DNA of 64,000 bases from Alteromonas sp. V450 (GCF_001885075.1 NZ_MODU01000004.1:3596001-3660000); one strand, 5' to 3'; numbered from the stretch's first letter, positions 9,385 to 20,109 are shown. Notes: a model not told the origin generated them from the letters alone. Numbers and translations: made by a program.

Positions 9385-9388
9385 TAAT

Positions 9389-9850
9389 GTGAAAAACGGC
9401 GGTTTTACGTTTGTAGAACTCGTTATTACCATATTGATCATCGGGGTTCTGGCAGTAACTGCAGTTCCCCGATATCTGGGTAGTGACGACGAAGATGCAA
9501 TAGCGCTTCGCGACAGAGCGTTGCAATTTATACACAACATGCAGCTGCGCGCGATGCAAAATGTGCGCGATATCAGCTGTGTAAAAATTACTGCAAAGAT
9601 TATCGCCCCGCCTCTTAACCATAATTGCGCAAACGGTTTGTCTACCAACTTCGATGATGATCAGGTGGTCAATGCCTCAGACACAGACTTTATTTTTCAA
9701 GCCGTGGATGAGAACGGCAATAGCTTTTCACAAATTAGCTTCGATGGATTAGGCAAGCCTAACAACATAGCTTGCGCAAGCGTTTGCCGTATTCAGGTGG
9801 AGCAGTTCGCTGTATGTCTGCAAAGTGAAGGCGCTATTTATGCGTGCTAA
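9389..9850 (+). CDS. mshC: MSHA minor pilin MshC
   Basis: Prepilin-like protein of 153 residues with a five-residue leader (M-K-N-G-G) before F-T-F-V-E-L and a hydrophobic N-terminal helix. The head domain is short and Cys-containing. It begins at a GTG four nt after mshA ends; an ATG two bases upstream is followed at once by a TGA in its own frame, so GTG is the usable start. Minor pilins of this kind probably prime pilus assembly or sit at the tip. Confidence 0.86.
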   Translation: MKNGGFTFVELVITILIIGVLAVTAVPRYLGSDDEDAIALRDRALQFIHNMQLRAMQNVRDISCVKITAKIIAPPLNHNCANGLSTNFDDDQVVNASDTDFIFQAVDENGNSFSQISFDGLGKPNNIACASVCRIQVEQFAVCLQSEGAIYAC

Positions 9851-10343
9851 GACCGGTATAAATGCGCAAGGCTTCACGTTACTTGAGCTCGTTTTTGGTA
9901 TTGTGGTGTTTACCATTAGCCTAACGGTGGTACTTACACTTATTGTTCCCCAAGCTGCGCAAACCGCTGAACCTTTACGGCAGGTAAAAGCAGCTAAGCT
10001 TGGGCAATCTCTGATGAATGACATCTTAAGTCGCTCTTTTGATGAGTTGAGCGACAGCGGCCCGCCATTTGAAAGTTGCATTGAAAAAGGCGCATGTACG
10101 TCGTCATTAGGCCCCGAGGAGTCAGATGAAGCAGATTATGACGACGTTGACGACTACAATGGGTTTTCCGTATCTGATGTAGGCGGCATATATTCTCAGT
10201 TTAGTTATACCGTTCTCGTTGAATACGATACGAGTATTGATGATGCAGCATTTGACTCTCAACAATACAAACGTATCGATATCGCAGTGACGGCCCCGGA
10301 TGGCGAGGTTTATCGTTTTAGCGCTTTCAGGGGAAGTTACTAA
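9840..10343 (+). CDS. mshD: MSHA minor pilin MshD
   Basis: Prepilin-like protein with G-F-T-L-L-E-L-V-F-G and a hydrophobic helix, 167 residues from the chosen start. The frame is open back to a GTG at 9825, but ATG 9840 has an AAGG eight nt upstream and gives a leader of normal length, so 9840 is preferred. The start overlaps the end of mshC by 11 nt. The head domain is acidic and contains two close Cys residues. It belongs to the GspI/PilV-like class of minor pilins by its size and helix. Confidence 0.85.
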   Translation: MRAKTGINAQGFTLLELVFGIVVFTISLTVVLTLIVPQAAQTAEPLRQVKAAKLGQSLMNDILSRSFDELSDSGPPFESCIEKGACTSSLGPEESDEADYDDVDDYNGFSVSDVGGIYSQFSYTVLVEYDTSIDDAAFDSQQYKRIDIAVTAPDGEVYRFSAFRGSY

Positions 10344-11080
10344 TGAGGAGACCGACCAAGATAAAGGGTTTTACGCTTGTCGAGCTGATATTAGTTATAA
10401 CCATTCTTGGCGTTATCAGTGTGTCAATTGTTCAGGTGATCGCGATTAGCGCCGAAATTTATATGACAGGGGCAGAACGCGCGAGGCTGGTTGCCCAAGC
10501 TCGATTTACCATTTTGCGCTTAGAAAAAGAAATTCGAAACACTGTACCAAATTCGATCACATTTGATGCTGCTTCCGGCTGTCTTTCATACTATCCGATA
10601 AAGGTAAGCGGAACGTATGTTGAAGATGCATTTCAAAATCCATTAAGAGCGGTTGTTTTTGACGCATCAATCAATGATGGCGATAGCCTGGTGATTTACC
10701 CTACCAGCCCGCAAAGTATAACCGACAATGGCCGGCGTATAGATGTGGCTACGGTAGACTTGAGTAAGCCTGCAGTGCCAGCTCAAATGGACTTGCTGCT
10801 AAACGCTCCCAACACCCAAACATCGCCGGGTAAGCGCTTTTTTGTGTATGACGATCAAGTGTCTATATGTTTGGCTTCAAATGCACAAGGCAATGTGCTT
10901 CAACGAACACAAAGTGGACAATCAGGCCTGTTAGCGACAAATATTACTCGTTGGGAAGCAAACGTGGTAACCGCAGACCTTAAAAGAAACGGATTAATAG
11001 CGCTTAGCTTAACGTTTGAAGGAAACGATAACGAGCAACTATCTGTTCAACATGAGGTACATTTCCCTAATGTTCCCTAA
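10343..11080 (+). CDS. mshO: MSHA minor pilin MshO
   Basis: Prepilin-like protein of 245 residues, with leader M-R-R-P-T-K-I-K-G then F-T-L-V-E-L-I-L-V-I-T and a longer head, of the GspJ/PilW class. It contains the typical R-x-E-K-E-I-R-N segment after the helix. The ATG overlaps the mshD TAA by one base, and the 3' end overlaps the probable mshP start. It is probably a component of the pilus tip complex with MshC, D and P. Confidence 0.86.
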   Translation: MRRPTKIKGFTLVELILVITILGVISVSIVQVIAISAEIYMTGAERARLVAQARFTILRLEKEIRNTVPNSITFDAASGCLSYYPIKVSGTYVEDAFQNPLRAVVFDASINDGDSLVIYPTSPQSITDNGRRIDVATVDLSKPAVPAQMDLLLNAPNTQTSPGKRFFVYDDQVSICLASNAQGNVLQRTQSGQSGLLATNITRWEANVVTADLKRNGLIALSLTFEGNDNEQLSVQHEVHFPNVP

Positions 11081-11528
11081 ACGCGTTCGTTCAGTAAAAG
11101 TATTAGTCAACTCTCCTTTTCGCCAGAAAGGTGCAACAACAATTGTTGCTGTAATAATTAGTATTGTGCTACTCACGTTAGGCATAGCGCTATCAAACCA
11201 AATTTCATCGACCATTAGACAGCAATCGATAGAGTATTATGGCGCTAGAGCATATTTAGCAGCACAAACCGGGTTAGAGGTGGCGGTTTCCCGTTTGGTA
11301 GAAGCTGGCGATACCTCTTGCCCTCTAAGTGAGGAACTTTCAACAGAAAGTCCAAGTGTAGATAACTGCACAATAATTCTATCGTGTCGTGCAAGTGAAA
11401 TTATTGATGAGCCGGAAGTGAGCTCGGGCGAGATTATTGTATATTTGCTTGCTTCAGAAGCGAGTTGTTCGTTCGCTCAGCTTGAAACATCTAGGCGGTT
11501 AGCTGTTGAAATAAGGCAGGAACAGTAA
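11070..11528 (+). CDS. mshP: MSHA biogenesis protein MshP (PilX-like)
   Basis: Small protein of about 152 residues. A basic N-terminus with Q-K-G-A precedes a hydrophobic helix, then the E-Y-Y-G-A-R-A-Y-L-A-A-Q-T-G-L-E segment typical of PilX/MshP, and a short Cys-rich head. The frame is open back to a TTG at 11016, with ATGs at 11052 and 11070; 11070 lies next to the mshO stop (11078-11080), with GAGG about 12 nt upstream, and is preferred, though 11052 cannot be excluded. Its TAA overlaps the mshQ ATG. Confidence 0.82.
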   Translation: MFPKRVRSVKVLVNSPFRQKGATTIVAVIISIVLLTLGIALSNQISSTIRQQSIEYYGARAYLAAQTGLEVAVSRLVEAGDTSCPLSEELSTESPSVDNCTIILSCRASEIIDEPEVSSGEIIVYLLASEASCSFAQLETSRRLAVEIRQEQ

Positions 11529-14500
11529 TGCAAAACATCATGAACTTAGTTATGCGCTGTTTGTTTATAGCACTATTGATATTTTCCTTGAGTGTGAAGG
11601 CCGTACCTCAAATAGAAGGAAGATTCATAGAGCTTCAAAATACATACAACAAGGCTGAATGGACGACTATTAGTTTCTCTCAAGTATACGATGAACCTCC
11701 CGCTGTGTTTATGCTATCGACTAATCAGGGGGGAAACCCTGCTATCGTTAAAATTCGTAACGTCACGCGCACGGGTTTTGAAGCGCTTCCTTTAGAGCCG
11801 TCAGGTGAGGACGGCCCTCATATCACTATGGGTGGGCATTATTTGGCTATTGCTTATGGCGTTCACGAATTCCCCAATGGAGACATTGTTGAAGTTGGAA
11901 AAATGGAGTTAGATAGCACTACCGTTCAAGCGTCACCAAACTCTCCTTGGTACTTAGAAAATGGCGGCGTGCTTTTACCGGGGCAAGAAGCGTCGCGTTA
12001 CGCTCAAGTGCCTTTACAAACTGACTTCGGCGAGCAGCCGGTATTTTTCCATTCTATTCAAACAGTGAATAATCAGGTCGATGTTAGAGGAGAGTCGCCG
12101 CCAAATACATACCTTTTGCCCTTTTTGACCGTTGCTGCCAAATATGATGCGGTAGGCAGCAACCAGACTCCTCCAACAGTATCAACAGAGCAGGCATATT
12201 TCATTGCTCTTGAGGCGTCTGAAACCGAATTCTCTCCTGTGACAAGAAGTGAAACGGTTGCTTACATGGCCACTACCGAGGGCTTCGATCGCAGATTTTT
12301 TGACGATAGTGGCGTTGAAGTGGTGTGGGAGGCCAGTTTTGCTGAGACAAAGATTAGGGGTTGGAGTGATGGTTGTTTCAGAAATAATTTTAAAAATAAC
12401 TACGCACAAACCCCACTTGTTGCGGCCAGTAAGATTTCGCGAAATGGTACTGATGGAGGGTGGCTGCGCAGTTGTGGTTTAGATAGCAACCGGTTGGGCC
12501 TTAGAGTTGACGAAGACCGCAGCAGAGACAATGAGCGTAATCACGACCCTGAAGACGCGAGTATTCTGGCGATGACATCGGAATTCGTGTTCAGTGGTGA
12601 ATTTCCAAGTTGTGAAGAAGCTTTTCCCGGTGCGCTCGCTACTTTCAATGGTAGCGGTATTTTTCTTGCCGCACGTAGTCGCATATTTGATGATAATAAC
12701 GGAGCGCTAACGACAATTAGCGTTGACACCGACGCAACAGGTAATGGTGCTAATCGACCTAAGTGTGGGGTGAATGCGGTTAACTGTTTCCCCACCAATA
12801 CTGATGCTTTAACTGCATCTCAGGCCAGAGCTATTCCTTCAATCACTATTGATGATGGGACGCAAACACTGTCTCCAGGAGAATTAGCCGGTGACTATTA
12901 TTTTAAGCGCGCAGCCGTAAACATGGGGTTGGGTGTTTATAATGTTATTGCTCCCACTCGTATATATATTGATGATCCTGGCAACAACCCTGCGCAAGCA
13001 TCTACTTTATTTACCATGCTTAATGCATCGATTACTGTCTCAGAAGGAGCCTATTTAGCCATTTATGTTAACGGAGACGTAATCATTGATGGCTCAAATC
13101 CGCGTGCCATTGTTTATGCGACGGGCAACATATCATTTTTCAACCTTACAGGTGAAACTATTGAAGGAACATTTACCGCGGGTGGCGGTATTGACGCTCC
13201 TGCAGCGCTGAGTCTTGTGCAGAGAGATGTTCCCAACAATATCCCGGGTATCTGTGGCAGAGAAGTCATTGAAGTACTCAATCACTATCGCTTTGAGTTA
13301 GCCGATAATAGAGGCAGCAGTTGTGCCGCCAAAGAGGTCACAATAAAAGCATGTGCTGACGTAAATTGTGATTTGCTTTATTCACAAAGTGCCACCGTTG
13401 GCCTACTTCCAAGTAGTAATAATTTCGTATGGTCACCAAGTGATAATGTGTCTTTTATTGGGCAAACCTCTGTCACCATTGATAGCGCAAACGGCAATAA
13501 CCCTACCTTGGCCACATCTGGAGAAACGCCTTCGGCTCAGTTACGCTGTTTTATTGGTGGCAACGAGGTTAATTTAGATAATTGCAAAATTAACTTTGCA
13601 GCGGACGGACTGGTATTTAAAAATGTTACGGATAACGATGAGACTATTCAAACACAAATATCAGGGAAGCCATCAGATACTGGTTTTAATAGTAAAAACT
13701 ATGCAATAGAAGCCTGCGGCAACACTGATTTACTTCGAAATCAAACCATAGATGTGGCTATAAACTACAATTGCGCTAGTGCCAGTAACTGTTCGAATAC
13801 ATTGATATTTAGCAACAGCGGTAACGATTATCCCATTGGGTTGGCGGCCCAGACATTCCCCATTCAGTTCGATAATGACTCGCGCGCGAGCTTTTCTATA
13901 CAGTACCCCGATGCAGGCGAAATATCCCTAAGCGCGCAGTTGGCAGAAAGAAGCGCTATCTCGGGCTCATCAAATACGTTTATTGTACGTCCTTTCGGAT
14001 TTGCAATGGACGTCCTTAATGATTCGGGAAGCGGCAGTAACCCAGATGGCTTTGCGATAAACGCAAATGGTTCTTTACTGAAACGAACCGGTGAAAACTT
14101 TGTTTTAGGGGTTCGCAGTGTTCAATGGGTAGAAGGAGAAGATAGTGATGATAATGGCGTGCCAGATGACTTCTCCCTTCTTAATAACAATTTATCGGCA
14201 GACCACTATTTCGGCACAGTAACGCTAACACCAAGCACGACATTGCCGTCAGGGGGGGCTGTAGGCGTACTTTCAGGTGCTGAATCTGGTATTGTTTTCA
14301 ATGATGAAAGCACGCTGACAACAACCGTTAACTACAGCGAAGTAGGTATTCTTGCCATCGCGGCAGAAAGTGACTATTTATCAACAGAGCCCGTGCTCGG
14401 TCGTTTAGAAAACGTAGGCCGCTTCGCACCCGCTAACTTTTCTGTATCAGGTAATGTTGAGCCTGCTTGTAGCGTAGATAGTTCGTTTACTTATTTTGGA

Positions 14501-15277
14501 CAGCCACTTGAAAGCGTCAGCTATTCGTTAGCAGCGTTGAATCACTTAGGTGCGGTTACTCAAAACTATTACGGCGGCTTTGACAAACTAGCGCCCGTGT
14601 CGCTTCAACTTGATCATGCCAGTGGTTTATTCAATCGCTTTGTGAACGTGGATCCTGTAGCGTGGCCACAATCAGGGGCGACGGGCGTCATTTCATTTAC
14701 TGATTCGGATATCGTTTTCTCCCGCTTGAGTGACAATATTGATGATGTTGATGGACCGTTTCTGGATTCGTCAGTCGTTCTTCTATTTGATAGTGAGTTA
14801 GTTGAAGGGGCGACAGTGAACAATGCATCATGTGACGCAACCTGCATTGCTTCAATCGCAAACAATGTTGATTTTGCCTACGGACGAGCGACACTAACGA
14901 ATAACTACGGTGCCGCAGATCAGGCACTATTATTGCCCTTGAAGACGCAATACTGGAATGGTGATAATTGGCGTATGAACTTCCGCGATAGTTGCACTGA
15001 GTTTTCAAGTAGCAACGTAATTGATAATTCGGGCGACCTCGTGGTCACAGAAAACGGAACGCTTTCTCAAGGCGGCTATGATGGAACTGAAGGACTGAGA
15101 GTGCGTTCACCAAACGGCGCAGGAAATTTTGACGTAAACTATTCTCCCAGCAGCTGGCTTCTATGGGACTGGGACGGAGATGAGGTTGCAGATAACCCAC
15201 CAAGTGCAACGCTTACCTATGGTGTATTTAGAGGAAGCGATGACATTATTTACAAAAGAGAAGAAATCAACAATTAG
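11528..15277 (+). CDS. mshQ: MSHA locus giant secreted protein MshQ (probable pilus-tip adhesin)
   Basis: Very large exported protein of 1249 residues, the last gene of the locus. A signal peptide occupies about residues 1-25. The N-terminal region (about 28-200) has repeating aromatic/Gly strands reminiscent of carbohydrate-binding or lectin folds. A middle section (about 440-560) is beta-helical in style. The C-terminal 600 residues are the conserved MshQ region (DUF6701 type) with many Cys pairs and Asn/Ser-rich beta strands. No enzyme motif is visible. By position and size it may sit at the pilus tip, like PilY1 in type IV pili, but that is inference. No clear terminator follows it. Confidence 0.85.
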   Translation: MQNIMNLVMRCLFIALLIFSLSVKAVPQIEGRFIELQNTYNKAEWTTISFSQVYDEPPAVFMLSTNQGGNPAIVKIRNVTRTGFEALPLEPSGEDGPHITMGGHYLAIAYGVHEFPNGDIVEVGKMELDSTTVQASPNSPWYLENGGVLLPGQEASRYAQVPLQTDFGEQPVFFHSIQTVNNQVDVRGESPPNTYLLPFLTVAAKYDAVGSNQTPPTVSTEQAYFIALEASETEFSPVTRSETVAYMATTEGFDRRFFDDSGVEVVWEASFAETKIRGWSDGCFRNNFKNNYAQTPLVAASKISRNGTDGGWLRSCGLDSNRLGLRVDEDRSRDNERNHDPEDASILAMTSEFVFSGEFPSCEEAFPGALATFNGSGIFLAARSRIFDDNNGALTTISVDTDATGNGANRPKCGVNAVNCFPTNTDALTASQARAIPSITIDDGTQTLSPGELAGDYYFKRAAVNMGLGVYNVIAPTRIYIDDPGNNPAQASTLFTMLNASITVSEGAYLAIYVNGDVIIDGSNPRAIVYATGNISFFNLTGETIEGTFTAGGGIDAPAALSLVQRDVPNNIPGICGREVIEVLNHYRFELADNRGSSCAAKEVTIKACADVNCDLLYSQSATVGLLPSSNNFVWSPSDNVSFIGQTSVTIDSANGNNPTLATSGETPSAQLRCFIGGNEVNLDNCKINFAADGLVFKNVTDNDETIQTQISGKPSDTGFNSKNYAIEACGNTDLLRNQTIDVAINYNCASASNCSNTLIFSNSGNDYPIGLAAQTFPIQFDNDSRASFSIQYPDAGEISLSAQLAERSAISGSSNTFIVRPFGFAMDVLNDSGSGSNPDGFAINANGSLLKRTGENFVLGVRSVQWVEGEDSDDNGVPDDFSLLNNNLSADHYFGTVTLTPSTTLPSGGAVGVLSGAESGIVFNDESTLTTTVNYSEVGILAIAAESDYLSTEPVLGRLENVGRFAPANFSVSGNVEPACSVDSSFTYFGQPLESVSYSLAALNHLGAVTQNYYGGFDKLAPVSLQLDHASGLFNRFVNVDPVAWPQSGATGVISFTDSDIVFSRLSDNIDDVDGPFLDSSVVLLFDSELVEGATVNNASCDATCIASIANNVDFAYGRATLTNNYGAADQALLLPLKTQYWNGDNWRMNFRDSCTEFSSSNVIDNSGDLVVTENGTLSQGGYDGTEGLRVRSPNGAGNFDVNYSPSSWLLWDWDGDEVADNPPSATLTYGVFRGSDDIIYKREEINN

Positions 15278-15513
15278 AAATTGAACCTTCCTTAATTGAG
15301 GCGGTCACTAAATGCAGTGTGTCAAAATGATTTGCACGTTTTATGCGTTTAGTGCGCTGTCCATTTTCAGTATTTTAGCAGTGAACGGTATAGTTATTTT
15401 GGCACTATATTAAGGCATTACTTGCCCAAATTTGCCCCCATTGTTAAAGTGTGCGAATAAATATCGACTTCATGTTAAAGCGTCGTCATCTCACCTTTGC
15501 AAAAACGCGTTAA

Positions 15514-16581
<1,068 letters not shown>

Positions 16582-16589
16582 ATAGGAAT

Positions 16590-16616
16590 GGCAACCGCAA
16601 GGTTGCCTTCTTTTTT
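16590..16616 (+). terminator. Intrinsic terminator/attenuator between mreB and mreC
   Basis: Perfect 7-bp stem GGCAACC (16590-16596) and GGTTGCC (16601-16607) closed by a GCAA tetraloop, followed by TTCTTTTTT. It starts 8 nt after the mreB stop and ends directly before the mreC start at 16618. It should uncouple abundant MreB from scarcer MreC/MreD. Confidence 0.82.
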
Positions 16617-16617
16617 C

Positions 16618-17523
16618 ATGGATACAATTTTTACTCGCGGTCCATCGCTTAATAATCGACTGGCACTGGCATTGATATTGTCGGTGTTGTTGATATTTGT
16701 TGATTTTAAACTCGATGGTTTTAAGTCAACACGGGTTTATTTGAATTCATTGATGAGTCCATTGCAATATCTCGCGAATCTTCCGGGGCTTATGCTGAAC
16801 AAAAGTGCTCAGCGCTTCACCTCTCAAGAGCAGTTGCTCGCCGAAAATCAAAAATTAAATAATCAGCTGCTACTAATGAGCGAAAAGCTTCAGCAGTTTG
16901 ACGTCATTATGCAAGAAAACTCTTATCTGAGAGATTTATTGCAAACCTCTGCACGCTCTGATTCACGCAAAATGGTAGCCGAGTTGATGGCCGTTGATAA
17001 AAATCCTTACAGTCAACAGGTCGTGATTAACAAAGGTGCGATTGATGGCGTTTATTTATCTCAACCGGTACTCGACGATAAGGGTGTTGTTGGTCAAGTG
17101 ATGGAAGTGGGCTCGACGAACAGTCGTGTGCTGTTAATTGCTGATGTAACGCATGCCATACCCGTACGTTCATTGCGAAACAACATTCGCTTTATTGCGA
17201 CGGGCAGCGGCGCACTGAACGAATTATATTTAGAGCATGTCCCGCATAGTGTTGATATTGAGGTTGGCGATACATTGATTTCCTCTGGGTTAGGAAAAGT
17301 CTTCCCAGAGGGATACCCGGTTGCAAGAGTGTCACAGGTCATACGTGATGAGAGTCGTCCTTTCGCGCGTGTTGTCGTAACCCCTTTAGCTCAGTTAGAT
17401 CGACTTCGTCACCTTTTATTGCTATGGAAAGAGTCCTCTGCAATCGACGACGATAGCATTGAAGAAAAAGATCGGGGTGCGGAGAAAAACGCAAGTGCGA
17501 CAAAAGAGGTAACGAATGCGTAA
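16618..17523 (+). CDS. mreC: Rod shape-determining protein MreC
   Basis: Bitopic inner-membrane protein of the elongasome: one N-terminal helix (about 14-30), a coiled coil (about 55-95) and a periplasmic double beta-barrel that binds MreD and PBP2. Length is about 301 residues from the chosen start. An ATG at 16588 would extend it by ten residues, but those codons lie in the terminator hairpin, and family members begin with M-x-x-I-F-x-R-G-P-S, which fits 16618. Against this, 16618 has no good ribosome-binding site, while AGGA abuts 16588. The C-terminal tail is Glu/Lys-rich. Confidence 0.93.
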   Translation: MDTIFTRGPSLNNRLALALILSVLLIFVDFKLDGFKSTRVYLNSLMSPLQYLANLPGLMLNKSAQRFTSQEQLLAENQKLNNQLLLMSEKLQQFDVIMQENSYLRDLLQTSARSDSRKMVAELMAVDKNPYSQQVVINKGAIDGVYLSQPVLDDKGVVGQVMEVGSTNSRVLLIADVTHAIPVRSLRNNIRFIATGSGALNELYLEHVPHSVDIEVGDTLISSGLGKVFPEGYPVARVSQVIRDESRPFARVVVTPLAQLDRLRHLLLLWKESSAIDDDSIEEKDRGAEKNASATKEVTNA

Positions 17524-17992
17524 ACGTAACCTCCTAATTTGGTTATGTATTGTCGTAGCCTTGGTTCTGCAGATAGTACCGCTGCCAACGCAAGTAGACG
17601 TATACCGTCCTGATTGGGTGTTAGTGGTATTGGCCTATTGGAGCATGGCACTGCCAAACAGAGTAAACGTGGGTGTAGCCTTTGTTACTGGGGTTGCGAT
17701 GGATGTGTTGGTTGGCACCACGCTTGGTATCCATAGTCTTGGCTTGAGTTTGAGTGTTTACATATTGGCGGCTAACTACCAACGCTTACGTAACTATTCA
17801 GTTTGGCAACAAGCCATTATTATTGGTTTGCTGTCATCTCTTTATCATCTGTTAACCTTCTGGGTGCAGCACTTGTTAACTGATATATATTTCCAAGTAA
17901 ATTATCTATGGCCTGTGTTGACGTCTATGGTGTTGTGGCCGTGGGTTTTTTGGTTGTTAAGGCGGACTAGACGTCAGTTTTCAATTTCTTAG
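17516..17992 (+). CDS. mreD: Rod shape-determining protein MreD
   Basis: Polytopic inner-membrane protein of 158 residues with about five hydrophobic segments. It anchors the MreC-PBP2-RodA complex. Its ATG overlaps the mreC stop by 8 nt, so translation is probably coupled. The motif V-D-V-Y-R-P-D-W-V near residue 25 is typical of gammaproteobacterial MreD. A palindrome TAGCGCGCTA lies just after the stop (18003-18012). Confidence 0.93.
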   Translation: MRKRNLLIWLCIVVALVLQIVPLPTQVDVYRPDWVLVVLAYWSMALPNRVNVGVAFVTGVAMDVLVGTTLGIHSLGLSLSVYILAANYQRLRNYSVWQQAIIIGLLSSLYHLLTFWVQHLLTDIYFQVNYLWPVLTSMVLWPWVFWLLRRTRRQFSIS

Positions 17993-18028
17993 ATTCGCTC
18001 TCTAGCGCGCTATCCCAAAGGTAATTTT

Positions 18029-18619
18029 ATGACCAAACCCGTTGTGTTGGCATCAGCCTCTCCAAGGCGTACCGCTTTACTCAAACAAATGCAAATACCG
18101 CACATTGTTTTTCCAGCAGATATAGACGAGTCGCCCCAGCCGAATGAAACACCGCTAGCACTTGTTTCACGCCTTGCATCAGAAAAAGCAGTGGCTGTGA
18201 AAGCCAAGCTTATTGCCAGCGGGCAATATGATGCTAACTCAGTTATTTTGGCAAGCGACACGTTAATATCATTTTGCGGTACGAGCGTAGGTAAGCCAAC
18301 TGACAAAGCAGATTCAAAGCGTATTTTGAAAATGCTTTCGGGCAAAACTCATGAAGTGCTAACGTCAATTAGCGTATTAAGTAATGTAAAGCAAAATACG
18401 CAAGTTGTTACCACATCTGTGACTTTTGCAGCATTGACGGATGAGCAAATTGACGCATACTGGGAAACAGGAGAACCTGCTGACAAAGCAGGGAGTTACG
18501 CTATTCAGGGTATTGGGGGTGAATTTGTAGTGTCTATTAACGGCAGTGCGAGTGCCGTAATAGGTCTACCACTTTACGAAACCCGCCAATTACTTAATGC
18601 ATTTGGAGTTGTGTCGTGA
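18029..18619 (+). CDS. maf: Maf family nucleotide pyrophosphatase (dTTP/UTP type, YhdE)
   Basis: Cytoplasmic house-cleaning enzyme of 196 residues which hydrolyses dTTP/UTP and modified forms to monophosphates. The signature S-A-S-P-R-R is at residues 9-14, a conserved S-D-T near 77, and the K-A-G-S-Y-A-I-Q-G motif near 155. In many gammaproteobacteria the gene lies between mreD and rng, as here. AAAGG lies 6 nt before the ATG. The stop overlaps the rng GTG. Confidence 0.94.
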   Translation: MTKPVVLASASPRRTALLKQMQIPHIVFPADIDESPQPNETPLALVSRLASEKAVAVKAKLIASGQYDANSVILASDTLISFCGTSVGKPTDKADSKRILKMLSGKTHEVLTSISVLSNVKQNTQVVTTSVTFAALTDEQIDAYWETGEPADKAGSYAIQGIGGEFVVSINGSASAVIGLPLYETRQLLNAFGVVS

Positions 18620-20082
18620 GTGCTGAGCTGCTTATTAATGTTACCCCGTCAGAGTCTCGGGTGGCGCTTATTGAAAACGGAATACTGCAAGAAATTCACG
18701 TAGAACGCCATACGAAACGTGGTTTGGTTGGCAATATCTATCGCGGTAAAGTAAGTCGCGTATTACCTGGCATGCAGGCAGCATTCGTCGATATTGGTTT
18801 GGAAAAGGCCGCGTTCTTGCACGCCTCTGACATTGTCATTCACAATGAAATTGCAGAAGAAGTATCGGCAAGCCATATCCAAAAGCAAGACATTCGCGAG
18901 TTGGTAAGAGACGGTCAAGATATCGTGGTTCAGGTGGTGAAAGATCCCATCGGTACCAAAGGTGCTCGCCTCACTACAGACATTACCATTCCCAGCCGTT
19001 ATCTTGTATTTATGCCGTCGGTAACTCATGTTGGTGTATCTCAACGCATTGAAGAAGAGACAGAAAGAGAGCGCTTAAAGTCGCTGGTACAAGAATTTTG
19101 CGATGAAAATGGCGGCTTCATTCTGCGCACTGCGGCTGAAGGTGTAGGTAAAAACGAATTGCAGTCAGACGCAGCGTTTTTGCGAAGACTATGGGATAAA
19201 ATTCAGTCGCGTATGAAAAAGCGCAAGTCGAACGTACTATACGAAGACTTACCGCTGGCACGACGGGTGCTGCGCGACTTTGTTGGTACAGAGCTTGACA
19301 GAATTCGTATCGATTCGAAGCTTTCATTCAATGAACTTCACCAGTTCACCAAAGAGTATGTGCCTGAAATGAACGGCAAGCTCGAATACTACCCAGGTGA
19401 TAGACCTATTTTTGACTTATACGATGTGGAAAACGAGGCGCAGCGAGCCTTGGAGCGTCGCGTCGATTTAAAGTCTGGCGGCTACTTGATCATCGATCAA
19501 ACCGAAGCAATGACCACCATTGATATTAATACGGGCGCTTTTGTTGGTCATCGGAACTTAGAGGAAACGATTTTCAACACCAATATCGAGGCGACGCAGG
19601 CGATTGCCCGTCAGTTGAGGTTGCGCAACTTGGGAGGGATGATCCTTATCGACTTCATCGATATGATTGAACCAGACCACAAACGACGTGTCTTACATTC
19701 ATTAGAGGTGGCGACAAACAAGGACAGAGCCAAGATAAATATTCACGGTTTTACAGCGCTAGGGCTTATTGAAATGACCCGTAAACGCACCCGTGAGAGC
19801 ATTGAGCATGTTCTGTGTGGAGAATGTCCAGTCTGTAAAGGACGAGGCACGGTAAAAACCATTGAAACCATCTGCTTTGAAATTATGCGAGAAATTGTGA
19901 GGGTGAATCGGGCCTACGACGCAGATAAATTTGTGGTGTATGCCTCACCCAAGGTGGCAGAGGCCTTAATGGGTGAAGAATCTCATATGCTGGCAGAACT
20001 AGAAGTGTTTGTGTCGAAACAAATCAAAGTTCAAACAGAAACACTGTACAATCAGGATAAGTACGACGTCGTCATGATGTAA
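18616..20082 (+). CDS. rng: Ribonuclease G
   Basis: Endoribonuclease of the RNase E/G family, 488 residues. It matures the 5' end of 16S rRNA and takes part in mRNA decay. An N-terminal S1 RNA-binding domain (about 35-125) is followed by the catalytic DNase I-like subdomain with Asp residues in T-I-D-I-N-T-G (about 302-308) and I-L-I-D-F-I-D-M (about 344-351), and the zinc-link C-P-V-C near 405. It lacks the long C-terminal scaffold of RNase E, so RNase G is the right call. It uses a GTG start overlapping maf by 4 nt. Confidence 0.96.
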   Translation: MSAELLINVTPSESRVALIENGILQEIHVERHTKRGLVGNIYRGKVSRVLPGMQAAFVDIGLEKAAFLHASDIVIHNEIAEEVSASHIQKQDIRELVRDGQDIVVQVVKDPIGTKGARLTTDITIPSRYLVFMPSVTHVGVSQRIEEETERERLKSLVQEFCDENGGFILRTAAEGVGKNELQSDAAFLRRLWDKIQSRMKKRKSNVLYEDLPLARRVLRDFVGTELDRIRIDSKLSFNELHQFTKEYVPEMNGKLEYYPGDRPIFDLYDVENEAQRALERRVDLKSGGYLIIDQTEAMTTIDINTGAFVGHRNLEETIFNTNIEATQAIARQLRLRNLGGMILIDFIDMIEPDHKRRVLHSLEVATNKDRAKINIHGFTALGLIEMTRKRTRESIEHVLCGECPVCKGRGTVKTIETICFEIMREIVRVNRAYDADKFVVYASPKVAEALMGEESHMLAELEVFVSKQIKVQTETLYNQDKYDVVMM

Positions 20083-20109
20083 TGCATTAAATTATACGAA
20101 AGGCAAAAT

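Noticed and set aside
16588..16617. Extended mreC start at ATG 16588
   Set aside because: The extra codons fall in the terminator hairpin and family members begin at the M-D-T-I-F position; kept as an alternative only, because AGGA abuts this ATG.
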